Positions 43,670 through 53,133 of a stretch of 64,000 nt of DNA are shown here, in pieces (the stretch's first letter is position 1; the number at the start of each line of letters is the position of its first letter). This DNA is from Candidatus Amarolinea dominans. GTDB taxonomy: Bacteria > Chloroflexota > Anaerolineae > SSC4 > Amarolineaceae. The position numbers were made by a program, and so were the translations under genes. The DNA lies in assembly GCA_016719785.1 (NCBI GenBank), contig JADJYJ010000003.1:62001-126000 (forward strand). The letters are read 5' to 3'. The notes beneath the pieces are model-generated. The model was not told where the DNA came from. It searched no databases and worked only from the letters and a program-made list of their open reading frames with translations.

Positions 43670-45097
43670 ATGAATCTGAACGACCTGAAATCCCAAGCAG
43701 CCCTCGGTGAGGACAGCCGCCGCCAGTTCAAGCGCGACGTGACCAACGCCGACAGCCTGGCGGCTGAGATGGCGGCCTTCGCCAACTCCGAAGGGGGCGT
43801 GATTTACCTCGGCGTGGCCGACGACGGCAGTTTGCCTGGCCTGAGCCTGGCCGATGTGGCGCGCATCAACCAGTTGATCAGTAATACAGCCTCCCAGCAC
43901 ATTCGCAGCCCGATCACAGTGCTGACGGAGAACCTGGAGCTCGACAGCAACCGGCTGGTGATTGTACTCACCGTGCCGAAGGGGATTGACAAGCCTTACT
44001 TCGACCGTAACGGCGTCATCTGGTTGAAGAGCGGTGCAGACAAGCGCCGCATCAACTCCAAAGAGGAACTGCGCCGCCTGTTTCAGAGCGTGGATCAGTT
44101 TCACGCTGACGAGTTGCCCACCAAGGCCGGCATTGACAAACTGGACCGGCTGCGCTTCCGCGACTTCTTGCGCGATTTCTACAAGCAGGAGTTTCCCGAC
44201 GCGGCCGAGGAGCGGCTGACGCTGCTGCAAAACATGAACCTGGCCACCGACAGCGGCATGCTCAACCTGGCCGGGGTGCTGCTCTTCGCCGAGCGGCCTG
44301 AGTGGATCAAACCGCAGTTCATCGTCAAGGCCATTCGCTATCCGGGCAACGCGATTCACGTCAGCGATTACCTGGACAGCGAGGATTTCGTCGGGCCGTT
44401 GCCCCAGCAGTTTACCGGGGCCCTGGCCTTTGTCATGCGCAATCTGCGCAAGGTGCAGGCCGGGCGGGGGGTCAATGCGCTGGGGACGCCGGAAATTCCA
44501 GCTTCTGTCTTCGAGGAACTGCTGGTCAATGCCCTGGCGCACCGCGACTACTTCATCAACGCGCCCATCCGGCTGTTCATCTTCGACAACCGCATCGAGA
44601 TCATCAGTCCCGGCCACCTGCCCAACAACCTGACGGTGGCGAAAATCCGCACGGGCAATTCCATCATCCGCAACCCGATCCTGGTGTCGTACATCGCCAA
44701 AGGGCTGCTGCCCTACCGGGGACTCGGTTCGGGGATCAAACGAGCGCTGGAAGACTGGCCGGAGATTGATTTCACCGATGATCGAGATGGGTGCTTGTTC
44801 ACCGCTACGGTTCACCGAAAGGAGGATATTGGTTTGGTTGAACTCGAGATTAGTTCACAGAAAAGTGCGGTCGAAACAAGAAGTGCACAGAAAAGTGCAC
44901 AGAAAAGTGCACAGAAAAGTGCACAGAAAATCATCGAACTCATGCGGGTTGACCCGACAATCACCATTGCACAACTTGTTGAGAACGTAGGCGTCAAGGA
45001 TCGGGCTATCAAGAAACAGATCGAGAAGCTGAAAGCACAAGGGCGCATCCGGCGCATCGGCCCGGACAAGGGCGGCCATTGGGAGGTGATCGAATGA
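43670..45097 (+). CDS. AlbA_2/Schlafen-like ATP-binding protein with C-terminal winged helix
   Basis: A product of 475 residues. The N-terminal AlbA_2 domain (about 15-130) has the AAFANSEGGVIYLGVADDG motif. An ATP-binding HATPase_c_4-like domain (about 250-385) has NALAHRDY, which is the Asn-box of this family, and RNPILVSYI. Four SAQK units then lead to a winged-helix DNA-binding domain (IIELMRVDPTITIAQL...RRIGPDKGGHWEVIE). Proteins of this layout are annotated as RecG-like or AlbA_2 transcriptional regulators and are common in defence islands. GACT...GGAG is weak upstream. It overlaps by ATGA a small decayed reading frame. Confidence 0.88.
   Translation: MNLNDLKSQAALGEDSRRQFKRDVTNADSLAAEMAAFANSEGGVIYLGVADDGSLPGLSLADVARINQLISNTASQHIRSPITVLTENLELDSNRLVIVLTVPKGIDKPYFDRNGVIWLKSGADKRRINSKEELRRLFQSVDQFHADELPTKAGIDKLDRLRFRDFLRDFYKQEFPDAAEERLTLLQNMNLATDSGMLNLAGVLLFAERPEWIKPQFIVKAIRYPGNAIHVSDYLDSEDFVGPLPQQFTGALAFVMRNLRKVQAGRGVNALGTPEIPASVFEELLVNALAHRDYFINAPIRLFIFDNRIEIISPGHLPNNLTVAKIRTGNSIIRNPILVSYIAKGLLPYRGLGSGIKRALEDWPEIDFTDDRDGCLFTATVHRKEDIGLVELEISSQKSAVETRSAQKSAQKSAQKSAQKIIELMRVDPTITIAQLVENVGVKDRAIKKQIEKLKAQGRIRRIGPDKGGHWEVIE
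44882..44929. repeat. 12-bp tandem repeat AGTGCACAGAAA, 4 copies
   Basis: Four perfect copies encode (SAQK)4 in front of the winged helix. The unit length equals that of the repeat at 43209-43292, but the sequence is different. The flanks contain diverged units (TTCACAGAAAAG). Confidence 0.95.
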
Positions 45098-45282
45098 TCC
45101 GCTCCAACGACAAAGCCAACCCCGCCATGCGCCTGGATGAGAAAAGACAGCCATGCACGGTGTGAATTTCTACGGCGTCAGTGTCTTACCACGAATTGCA
45201 CGAATTTCTCGAATTCTACTTGTCGGCCAACGGCGCCTGGCTGACGGCACACATGTCGCCGGCGTACCGGCTGGTGCCGTAG
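45094..45282 (+). pseudogene. Small gene with an internal stop (MIRSNDKANP...)
   Basis: The ATG overlaps the AlbA_2 stop (ATGA). The frame reads 23 codons to a TGA at 45163-45165. The same frame then continues as plausible protein (SYHELHEFLEFYLSANGAW, LTAHMSPAYRLVP) to a TAG at 45280. This looks like a 62-residue protein interrupted by one nonsense codon, or its truncated remnant. I do not recognise the family. 45283-45443 shows no gene. Confidence 0.5.
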
Positions 45283-45443
45283 GCGCGCCACGGTCGCCCT
45301 CACAGCACCATGACCATATAAATTGTTCATGTTGGATGGTCATGGCAAAGATGTGGTAGAATTAGGAGCACCCAACTGAGCGGGGCCATCACGGCGAAGG
45401 CGGATTCACCACGAATACGACATCCATCTTACAGGAGACTGTC

Positions 45444-48400
45444 ATGTCTGTTCCCTCCTATGAAGAACTTCTACAGCCAATCTTGGAAGCCCTTCGCCAA
45501 CTGAGCGGTTTTCAATCTATCACGGCGATCAACAGACACGTTATCTCCTTTTTGCCGCTGGCAACTGAAGAGATCGCTCTGCGCCACGGCGACACGAAGC
45601 AGACAGAGTTGGAGTATCGTTTGGCCTGGGCGCGTACCTACCTCAAGCACTATGGGCTGATCGACAATCCCAAACGCGGCGTATGGACACTAACCGAGCA
45701 AGGGCGAGCAACCGAGCAGGTGGATCCTAAGATGGTATCTACCTTCGTTCAAGAACTCATTAAGCAGGGGAAGATCGATACCAAAAAGCCAGACGACGAA
45801 CTCAGCGACGAACCCAATCTGGACATAGCTCAGCGGCTAGCTCGGTGGCGCCAGGAAGCCACTGATACTGCACACCCCAACCACCATCACGCCGACCTGG
45901 ACCATGCGGCTCACATCTATGCTAAGGTTTCCCCACTGTTACAGAAATTGCGCACAACCCCTGACGAATTCAGCAGCGGTGATGTCATCGCCTTGTTCGG
46001 CATGCTTAACAGCGGCCACCGCATGAAAAATCGGGTAGCCGACAAGAACCCGCTTCCGGTGTTGCGAGAGGCTCTGCTTGCCCTGATCGATGGGCCGGGA
46101 ACGCCAGCAGACAAGATCGCCGTAGCCGATCAATCGCTCAAGTTTGCCAGTTACAACATGTTGGGCGAACTCTACGGTTGGGCCAACGCCGAAACTGCAC
46201 CGCTCTACAACGGTTGCGCCACGGCGGCCTTGCACTATCTGGGCTATACCTTCAACGATAAGGATTACGCAGCCTTTGTCGCCGCCCATGAGCAGTTCAA
46301 GCAGGTCTATCAGCAGCAGGTGGGCTATTTACGTCCAGATTTGCCCCTCAACCTGGAGATCGACAAGCTCTACAATGTAATTGATAAGGTGGATTTGAAG
46401 AAGGATACTCAGCGTACCCTGGCAAAGCCATTCAGCGAGATGTTCGCAAGTTGGGAGGAGGCGGAGTCGGCCTTCGATACCCTGGCCGTTGCCGCGCACC
46501 AACTTGGTATCACCGACCCGGCGGATGAACGCATCGCTGTCAATCTACGCTACAAAGACGGGAAGCATCAGCTGCGCCTCAGCTATGGCTGGTGGCTGTT
46601 GCTTGGGTTTGCCGGTGCTGATGGGGCGCTGCAAGAAGTTATCCTGGCGTTGTTCAGCGGGCAGTCGCTGCTTCAGCCACTTCGCGTAGAACAGTTCAAA
46701 CAAGGGCCTGATGAACAACCCGTTTCACTCTACTGGTATTCAGTATCGCAGCTCAGACCGTTTGATGGCGAAGTTCGACCAATTTTTGAGGCAACCCTTC
46801 AGCATGTAAAGGCAAAGTTTGCCCACTGGGTACGCTGTCCGTATCGCATCCACACGAAAGATGCCATCATCGCTGCGGTTTTCGATCCCACAGCCCGAGC
46901 CAAATTGCTCGGTCAAGGGTGGCCGCCCAAGGACGCTCAATTCGAGGATGTCATTGACCAGGGTAAAGACGAATTGGATGCGTTGGTGGATCAACCGGAG
47001 GCGCATCCACCGCAGCCTGGAGTTGTAGGCTCCCCCTTCACCTCACGCACCTTTGAATTGCTCGAAGGCATCCACGCCACACCGACCAAGGGCTACTACC
47101 AGGCGAACAAGGAGGCGTTCAAAAAGTTCGTCGAGGAACCATTCCAGCGCGTCATGCATCAAGTGGCCGAACGGTTGCGTGCTCCAGTTAAGGCGGTGAT
47201 GGAAACCGAGAGCCATATCTTTGCCCGTTTTCTCAAGAACGATTGGGGACAGGGGGGCGCCTGGGAGTTTTACTGGGGCGCGTTCTATCCCAAAGAGGGT
47301 AAACGCACTGAGGATGCCCAGCTTTCTATGTGGATAGATTACCGTCTGCTAGAGTATGGCTTCTTCATCGGGGACTATGCCAGCACGCAGCGCCAGCGCT
47401 TTCAACGCAATTGCCAGACATTCGGCTCCGCGTTACTGCCCTACCTGCGTCACGCCCTGCCGGAGACCCTCGTCCGTTTTGCGGATCGCGACGATTTCCA
47501 GGTCAGTGCAGACGGTGCGATCACCATCAAGACGCCACTGACCTGGGAAGAATTCTTGAAAGACCCGGCGCAAGCCAAAAACGATGTGTCTGTCATCGTG
47601 CCTCGCCAACAACTCCTGGCGCTTTCCGAAGAGGAACTGGTGACCCGGATTACGGAGACGTACGCCAAGCTCTTCCCGCTCGTGCTGTTAGCGACCGACG
47701 ACGATCCACTGCCGGCCATTCATCGTTATCTGCAGGCAGTTGGTTTTGCCACGGACGAACCGGATATCGAGCCGCCTGCATCGTATGATCTTCAGAAGTT
47801 CCTGGCCCGTACCTACTTGCAAAATAAACAGGCCGACGATCTGTACCATCTGCTGCTGGACAAGAAGCAGATCATTCTCTACGGCCCGCCGGGCACGGGT
47901 AAGTCCCACGTGGCCCAGGAGCTAGCCAAATGGATCACTGGCCTGGCTCAGCCGCCTGCAGATCGGGTGGAGATGGTGCAGTTTCATCCTGCGTACAGCT
48001 ATGAAGACTTCATCGAAGGCATTCGCCCGGAGAGCAAGCCGACCGGCAACGGCGGCTTCACGGTGGACTATCCGCCGCGAGCCGGCGTCTTTCGCCGTTT
48101 CTGCAAGGTTGCCCAGGCGAATCCAGATCAGCCCCATGTTTTTATCATTGACGAGATCAATCGTGGCAACATCCCGCGCATCTTTGGCGAGCTGATGCTG
48201 CTCCTGGAATATCGCAAGCGGGACGTGCCTCTGCCCTATTCCGGTGAGCGTTTCCGCATTCCGCCCAACGTCTACCTGATCGGCACGATGAACACCGCTG
48301 ATCGCTCCATCGCCCTGGTTGACTTCGCCCTGCGCCGCCGCTTTCATTTCTTCCACTTCATGGCCGATCCCGACCTGCTGGATCGCTGGCTGGTCCAGAA

Positions 48401-48650
48401 CCCTTTGCCCACCATCCCCTATCTGGCCAATCTCTATCGCCGGCTGAGCCAGGAAGCGATTGATGATCCGGACTATGCCGTGGGCTTCAGTTACTTCATG
48501 GATAAAGAACTGACCCCAACCAAGCTGGCGCTCATCTGGCAGTACAGCATTCTTCCTTACCTGGCCGAGTACCATGTGGAGCAGCGGGCGCGAGTGAAGA
48601 ATTGGGAGTGGGATAGCGACTTCATGCGGGAAATCCGGAGGGAGACGTGA
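45444..48650 (+). CDS. mcrB: McrB-type GTPase/AAA+ with an N-terminal winged helix
   Basis: A product of 1068 residues, the NTP-driven motor of a type IV restriction system that cuts modified DNA with McrC. Residues 1-100 form an Mrr_N-type winged helix (YEELLQPILEALRQLSG). A long middle region (about 170-760) probably recognises modified DNA. The AAA+ domain begins at about 810: Walker A GPPGTGKS, FHPAYSYEDFIEGIRPE, Walker B FIIDEINRGNIPRIFGEL, and the McrB signature GTMNTADRSIALVDFALRRRF near 948. Start ATG 45444 follows AGGAG. It overlaps mcrC by four bases. It is longer than E. coli McrB because of the extra N-terminal region. Confidence 0.93.
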   Translation: MSVPSYEELLQPILEALRQLSGFQSITAINRHVISFLPLATEEIALRHGDTKQTELEYRLAWARTYLKHYGLIDNPKRGVWTLTEQGRATEQVDPKMVSTFVQELIKQGKIDTKKPDDELSDEPNLDIAQRLARWRQEATDTAHPNHHHADLDHAAHIYAKVSPLLQKLRTTPDEFSSGDVIALFGMLNSGHRMKNRVADKNPLPVLREALLALIDGPGTPADKIAVADQSLKFASYNMLGELYGWANAETAPLYNGCATAALHYLGYTFNDKDYAAFVAAHEQFKQVYQQQVGYLRPDLPLNLEIDKLYNVIDKVDLKKDTQRTLAKPFSEMFASWEEAESAFDTLAVAAHQLGITDPADERIAVNLRYKDGKHQLRLSYGWWLLLGFAGADGALQEVILALFSGQSLLQPLRVEQFKQGPDEQPVSLYWYSVSQLRPFDGEVRPIFEATLQHVKAKFAHWVRCPYRIHTKDAIIAAVFDPTARAKLLGQGWPPKDAQFEDVIDQGKDELDALVDQPEAHPPQPGVVGSPFTSRTFELLEGIHATPTKGYYQANKEAFKKFVEEPFQRVMHQVAERLRAPVKAVMETESHIFARFLKNDWGQGGAWEFYWGAFYPKEGKRTEDAQLSMWIDYRLLEYGFFIGDYASTQRQRFQRNCQTFGSALLPYLRHALPETLVRFADRDDFQVSADGAITIKTPLTWEEFLKDPAQAKNDVSVIVPRQQLLALSEEELVTRITETYAKLFPLVLLATDDDPLPAIHRYLQAVGFATDEPDIEPPASYDLQKFLARTYLQNKQADDLYHLLLDKKQIILYGPPGTGKSHVAQELAKWITGLAQPPADRVEMVQFHPAYSYEDFIEGIRPESKPTGNGGFTVDYPPRAGVFRRFCKVAQANPDQPHVFIIDEINRGNIPRIFGELMLLLEYRKRDVPLPYSGERFRIPPNVYLIGTMNTADRSIALVDFALRRRFHFFHFMADPDLLDRWLVQNPLPTIPYLANLYRRLSQEAIDDPDYAVGFSYFMDKELTPTKLALIWQYSILPYLAEYHVEQRARVKNWEWDSDFMREIRRET

Positions 48651-49864
48651 GCGACTGCCGTTTCATGGCCGCCAACGCCGAGGGACCGGCGACGATCTAT
48701 CTGCGAGAGTACGAAAAGTGCCAATGCAATAACTTGAGCGTTGAGCAAGCCACAGCGTTGAGTGAACGGTTTGCTCGTCAGCTAACCATGGGTTGGAACT
48801 GGCAGCTGCAGACCTGGGAATTATCGGCCAAACAGTACGTAGGCATCATCGTGCTGGACGATCTGCGCATCCACATCGAGCCAAAAGTCAACCTGCAAAA
48901 TCTTTTCTACATGTTGACCTATGCATACGATCTGGCCGACTTTCGTCGAGAGGCCGTGGCGCTGGCGTCTAGCGAGAATATCTTCGAGTTCATCGTGGTC
49001 ATCTTCCTGCGCCAGGTGGAGCAGCTCGTGCGACGGGGCATCTACCGCGCCTACGTCACCGAAGAGGAGAACCAGCCCTATCTTCGCGGACGACTGCTGC
49101 TGGCCGACCATCTCCAGCGCAACGCCCTGCATATGCAGCGCTTCTACCAACGGATCAGCGAGTTCACGGCCGACGTGCTGGAGAATCGTATCCTGCGCTA
49201 TACCCTGGGGTTGCTCGCCCGGCTGGAATACCGGGAGCCGGGCCTGCGTCAGCAGATTCGCCGAGTGGCATCAGCCTTTGCCGAGGTCAGCCCTGCGCCC
49301 ATCGCGTCGGCCGACTGTGATCGTTTGGTCTACACGCGCCTGAACGCCGCCTATCGTCCACGCATCAACCTGGCTCGCCTGTTGATGCAGCACCTCTCTC
49401 TGGAAGGGCAGGCCGGATCGACCCAGTTCGCCGCCTATCTGTTGGACATGAACAAGGTTTTTGAGTTGTTTGTGGCTTGCTTTTTGGCCAGCCATTTTGC
49501 CGACGATCCGGCCATCCAGGTGGAAATCCAGCCCGATATCTGGTTGGACATGGACCGCCAGGAGAAGGGCATTCCCGACATCGTGCTTCGACGGGATGGC
49601 CGCCCCTATCTGGTGTTGGATACCAAGTACAAGACCTTCCAGGGCAAGCCCGAGGAGGCAGACCGTAATCAGATGGTAACCTACTGCCACACCCTGGGCC
49701 TGCCTCGCGGCATCTTAATCTACGCCGACGACCACACCATCAATCACCGTGCTGACTTCAAAGGCATCGTCTTGCGCGCACAGTCCTTGGCCCTGCATGG
49801 CAGTCTGGACACGTTCAAGGAACGCTGCCAGCAGTTTGCTTTGCAGTTTGCGGAAGGGATTTGA
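48647..49864 (+). CDS. mcrC: McrC nuclease subunit
   Basis: A product of 405 residues. It starts at GTG 48647 and overlaps the mcrB stop (GTGA). The N-terminal half matches McrC (VGIIVLDDLRIHIEPKV, NLFYMLTYAYDL). The C-terminal PD-(D/E)xK nuclease core has GIPDIVLRRDGRPYLVLDTKYK, shown as PDIVL (about 308) and LDTKYK (about 323), giving Asp, Asp and Lys. With McrB it forms the McrBC complex, in which GTP hydrolysis drives translocation and cleavage between modified sites. Confidence 0.94.
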   Translation: MSDCRFMAANAEGPATIYLREYEKCQCNNLSVEQATALSERFARQLTMGWNWQLQTWELSAKQYVGIIVLDDLRIHIEPKVNLQNLFYMLTYAYDLADFRREAVALASSENIFEFIVVIFLRQVEQLVRRGIYRAYVTEEENQPYLRGRLLLADHLQRNALHMQRFYQRISEFTADVLENRILRYTLGLLARLEYREPGLRQQIRRVASAFAEVSPAPIASADCDRLVYTRLNAAYRPRINLARLLMQHLSLEGQAGSTQFAAYLLDMNKVFELFVACFLASHFADDPAIQVEIQPDIWLDMDRQEKGIPDIVLRRDGRPYLVLDTKYKTFQGKPEEADRNQMVTYCHTLGLPRGILIYADDHTINHRADFKGIVLRAQSLALHGSLDTFKERCQQFALQFAEGI

Positions 49865-50030
49865 TGAACAAAAGCCGTCTGCAAGACCTGCTCAGCGGAT
49901 GGCGGTGGCGAGATTGGTTGATGAAGCTGACAAAACATCGGAGAATCAGTACAATGGAAGAAACCACATGTGTGTTAAACAACCGCTGCAGGATGCAGCC
50001 TTCGATTACGCGACCCAGATAGAGGTTCTT

Positions 50031-51287
50031 ATGCAACAACCCAATCGCCTTGTCCAGGCAATCGTGCCGGCGCGCAGCCCGGCCCGTATCGAATACGTGC
50101 GCGTGGAAAACTATCGGGCGCTGAAGACGGTAGAACTGAAGGAATTGACGCCGTTGACCGTGCTGCTCGGCCCCAACGGCAGCGGCAAGTCCACCGTTTT
50201 CGACGTCTTTAGCTTCTTGGCGGAGTGTTTTCAGTATGGGCTGCGTCACGCCTGGGATCGGCGGGGCAAGGCCAGGGAGTTGAAGACGCGTGGCGGCGTC
50301 GGCCCAATCGTCTTCGAACTAAAATATCGGGAGCGGCCAACGCTCCCGGTGATCACCTATCACCTGGCTATTGACGAAGGGGGCAGAGGGCCGCTGGTCA
50401 AAGAAGAGTGGCTGCAGTGGCGGCGCGGGTCTACGGGTAAGCCGTTTCGCTTCATGGAATATCGAGAAGGTCAGGGGCGCGCAGTCAGCGGTGAGATGCC
50501 GGATATCGAGGACCGGCGCGTTGAAATCCCCTTGCGCTCGCCGGATCTCATCGCCGTCAACACACTAGGTCAGTTCGCCGAGCACCCGCGGGTGGCAGCA
50601 CTGCGCGAATTCATCACCGATTGGTATGTGTCCTATCTCTCCATCGAAGAGACGCGTGGTCAGCCGGAAGCTGGCCCGCAGGAGCGGCTTTCACGCACCG
50701 GCGATAACCTCGCCAACGTCATCCAGTATTTGAAGGAACAGCACCCCAATCGCCTCGAACGAATCTTTACGCAGTTACGCCAACGTGTGCCACGCCTGGA
50801 GCGTGTCGACGCCGAGCCGATGCCGGACGGCAGGTTACTGTTGCAGATCAAAGATGCTCCGTTTGAGCAGCCGGTGCTCTCGCGTTTCACCTCGGATGGC
50901 ACCCTCAAGATGCTGTCGTACCTCGTGGTGCTGTATGACCCCGAACCGCCGCAGTTCATTGGCATTGAGGAACCGGAGAACTACCTGCACCCGCGTCTTT
51001 TGCCAGAATTGGCCGAGGAATGTCGGGCCGCCAGTGAGCGCACCCAACTGCTTGTGACGACACACTCACCCTTCTTCCTCAATAGCATACGTCCCGAGGA
51101 AGTGCGCGTGCTCTATCGTGATGAACACGGCTATACCCAAGTCGTGCGCGCTGCTGACATTCCTGGGATACCGGATTTCATGAAAGCAGGAGCTTCTCTC
51201 GGTCACCTATGGCTGGAGGGGCGCTTTGGATTGGGAGACCCGCTCACCAATGCTGGTGCGCCAGGGGTCATCAAAGTGCGACGATGA
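50031..51287 (+). CDS. OLD-like AAA ATPase, partner of DUF4276 protein
   Basis: A product of 418 residues. Start ATG 50031 follows TAGAGG; ATG 49968 and a longer open frame overlapping mcrC are less likely. Walker A is GPNGSGKS near residue 46 after a typical N-terminal strand (IEYVRVENYRALKTVEL). The C-terminal part has the signature SDGTLKMLSYLVVL, Walker B FIGIEEPENYLHP and the switch LVTTHSPFFLNSI. This is the ATPase half of OLD-type nucleases, without a fused Toprim. The DUF4276 gene that follows overlaps by ATGA and probably supplies that half. 49865-50030 shows no separate gene. Confidence 0.85.
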   Translation: MQQPNRLVQAIVPARSPARIEYVRVENYRALKTVELKELTPLTVLLGPNGSGKSTVFDVFSFLAECFQYGLRHAWDRRGKARELKTRGGVGPIVFELKYRERPTLPVITYHLAIDEGGRGPLVKEEWLQWRRGSTGKPFRFMEYREGQGRAVSGEMPDIEDRRVEIPLRSPDLIAVNTLGQFAEHPRVAALREFITDWYVSYLSIEETRGQPEAGPQERLSRTGDNLANVIQYLKEQHPNRLERIFTQLRQRVPRLERVDAEPMPDGRLLLQIKDAPFEQPVLSRFTSDGTLKMLSYLVVLYDPEPPQFIGIEEPENYLHPRLLPELAEECRAASERTQLLVTTHSPFFLNSIRPEEVRVLYRDEHGYTQVVRAADIPGIPDFMKAGASLGHLWLEGRFGLGDPLTNAGAPGVIKVRR

Positions 51288-51904
51288 GCGTGACCTATGT
51301 AGACATTATCGTCGAAGAGCCATCCATGGAGGCGCTGTTGCGCGCGCTGTTGCCGCGTCTCATACCGGACGTGCCTTTCTCGATTTATTCTTTCCAAGGT
51401 AAGGACGAATTGCTCGAACGCTTGCCTGACCGGCTCAGGGGTTATGCACATTGGTTGCCGGAGAATCATCGGGTCGTAGTCATCGTAGATCGAGACGATG
51501 ATGATTGTCTGGTGCTGAAAGCTAGGCTCGAGGCGTACGCCCAGGCCGCAGGTCTGTCAACCCGGAGTCACGCGAGCGGAGATCGCTTCTCGGTGATCAA
51601 TCGCATCGCTATTGAGGAATTGGAGGCATGGTATTTTGGGGACTGGGAGGCAGTACGTGCTGCTTTTCCGCGCGTCGCGGCCACTATCCCGCAGCAGCGT
51701 AGCTTCCGCAATCCAGACAGCGTTGTCGGCGGAACCTGGGAGGCGTTCGAGAGAGTGTTGCAGCGAGCTGGCTACTTCAAGACAGGGCTTCGCAAGCTGG
51801 AAGTCGCGCGCAGCATCGGCCTTCAAATGGATCCAATGCGCAATGTGTCGCACAGCTTTTGCGTATTACGCGATGCGATCCTGGAGTTGGGCGGTCGGTT
51901 GTGA
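51284..51904 (+). CDS. DUF4276 family protein (Toprim-like)
   Basis: A product of 206 residues. The N-terminal IIVEEPSMEALLRALLP (Glu11/Glu12) and VVVIVDRDDDDC near 66-77 are arranged as the acidic residues of a Toprim fold. DUF4276 proteins often follow OLD-like ATPases. It overlaps the ATPase gene by ATGA and the following glycosyltransferase by GTGA, so transcription runs on into the polysaccharide genes. A nuclease activity is inferred. Confidence 0.8.
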   Translation: MSVTYVDIIVEEPSMEALLRALLPRLIPDVPFSIYSFQGKDELLERLPDRLRGYAHWLPENHRVVVIVDRDDDDCLVLKARLEAYAQAAGLSTRSHASGDRFSVINRIAIEELEAWYFGDWEAVRAAFPRVAATIPQQRSFRNPDSVVGGTWEAFERVLQRAGYFKTGLRKLEVARSIGLQMDPMRNVSHSFCVLRDAILELGGRL

Positions 51905-53019
51905 TCCAACTGAACATCCTTCACCTCTACAAAGACTACTTCCCGGTCCTCGGCGGGATGGAGAATCATATCAGGTGGCTGGCGGAGGCGCAGGCGGCGG
52001 CCGGGCACCGGGTGGGCGTGCTCGTCACCAGCCTGGATCGCCGCAGCAGTGTGCGCTGGGAAAACGGGGTGCGCGTGATTCGCGCGGCGCGCCTGGCGAA
52101 CATCGCCTCCACGCCGCTCAGCCTGGCCTTTCCCTGGCTCCTGCGCCGCGAACGGCCCGATGTGGCTCACCTGCATTTCCCCTATCCCCTGGGCGAGGTG
52201 AGCAACTACCTGCTCGGCCGCGGCCGCCGCACCGTCATCACCTACCACAGCGATGTCGTGCGCCAGGCCGGCATCCTGCGCCTCTACGATCCGCTCCTGC
52301 GCCGTGTGCTGCGCCGCGCCGACCGCTTGATTGCCACCAGTCCTCAGTACGTGCAAAGCTCGCCTTACCTGCAGCCGCTGGGGGACCGCGTCAGCGTCAT
52401 CCCGCTCGGTCTGGATCTGGCGCGCTTTCGGCAGCCTGACCCGCAGCAGGTGGCCGCGCTCAAGGCGCGCTTCCCTGGCCCGCTGCTGCTCTTCGTCGGC
52501 CGCCTGCGCTACTACAAGGGCGTGCAATTCCTGCTCGATGCCCTGCCCCAGGTCCCCGCCGCGCGGCTGCTCATCATCGGCACCGGCCCCATGGCTGAGC
52601 CGTGGCAGGCCCAGACCCTCGGCCTGCGCCTGGCCGACCGCGTCCACTTCCTGGGCGACATCAGCGACGCCGACCTGCCCGCATACTACGCCGCGGCCGA
52701 TCTCTTTGTCCTGCCGGCCTGCGCGCGCAGCGAAGCCTTCGGCGTTGTGCAGCTCGAAGCGCTTGCCAGCGGCACCCCCATCCTCAGCACCGAAGTCGGC
52801 ACCGGCACCTCGTATGTCAACCAGGATGGCGTGACCGGCCGCGTCGTCGCGGCCAGCGACAGTCAGGCCCTGGCCGCGGCCCTGCGTGCATTGCTGGCCG
52901 ATCCCGCTCGCCTGCAGGCCATGAGCGCAGCCGCCCGGCAGCGCGCTGCGGCCGAATTCAGCCTGCCCCTCATGGTGACGCGCATCGAAACCCTCTACCG
53001 GGAATTGCTGGCTACTTGA
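51901..53019 (+). CDS. GT4 family glycosyltransferase
   Basis: A product of 372 residues from GTG 51901, which overlaps the DUF4276 stop. It has the GT-B fold: N-terminal ILHLYKDYFPVLGGMENHI with the Gly-Gly loop, ITYHSDVV, then the donor domain LLLFVGRLRYYKGVQFLLDAL and SEAFGVVQLEALASGTPI (E-x7-E motif). It probably adds a sugar from a nucleotide-activated donor to a lipid-linked or exopolysaccharide chain. The neighbours (O-antigen ligase-like, WecA-like) support a role in envelope polysaccharide. Confidence 0.92.
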   Translation: MIQLNILHLYKDYFPVLGGMENHIRWLAEAQAAAGHRVGVLVTSLDRRSSVRWENGVRVIRAARLANIASTPLSLAFPWLLRRERPDVAHLHFPYPLGEVSNYLLGRGRRTVITYHSDVVRQAGILRLYDPLLRRVLRRADRLIATSPQYVQSSPYLQPLGDRVSVIPLGLDLARFRQPDPQQVAALKARFPGPLLLFVGRLRYYKGVQFLLDALPQVPAARLLIIGTGPMAEPWQAQTLGLRLADRVHFLGDISDADLPAYYAAADLFVLPACARSEAFGVVQLEALASGTPILSTEVGTGTSYVNQDGVTGRVVAASDSQALAAALRALLADPARLQAMSAAARQRAAAEFSLPLMVTRIETLYRELLAT

Positions 53020-53044
53020 TCTTTTGGACTATGTCGGGTAAGAT
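53016..53044 (+). promoter_or_regulatory. Promoter candidate before the O-antigen ligase-like gene
   Basis: TTGATC (53016-53021), 17 bases, TAAGAT (53039-53044), overlapping the stop of the glycosyltransferase and about 85 bases before the ATG at 53134. Confidence 0.45.
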
Positions 53045-53133
53045 ACGCCCCTGGTCAAGGCTGTCAGGGCACCGGGTCAGTTCGAGCTACGTCTGCAGAG
53101 TGCCTAACTCAACGCCACACCACAGGAATTTTC

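Noticed and set aside
45153..45359. 68-codon plus-strand frame after the AlbA_2 gene
   Set aside because: Another frame over the same DNA encodes the protein-like SNDKANP...SPAYRL sequence, so this one is a shadow.
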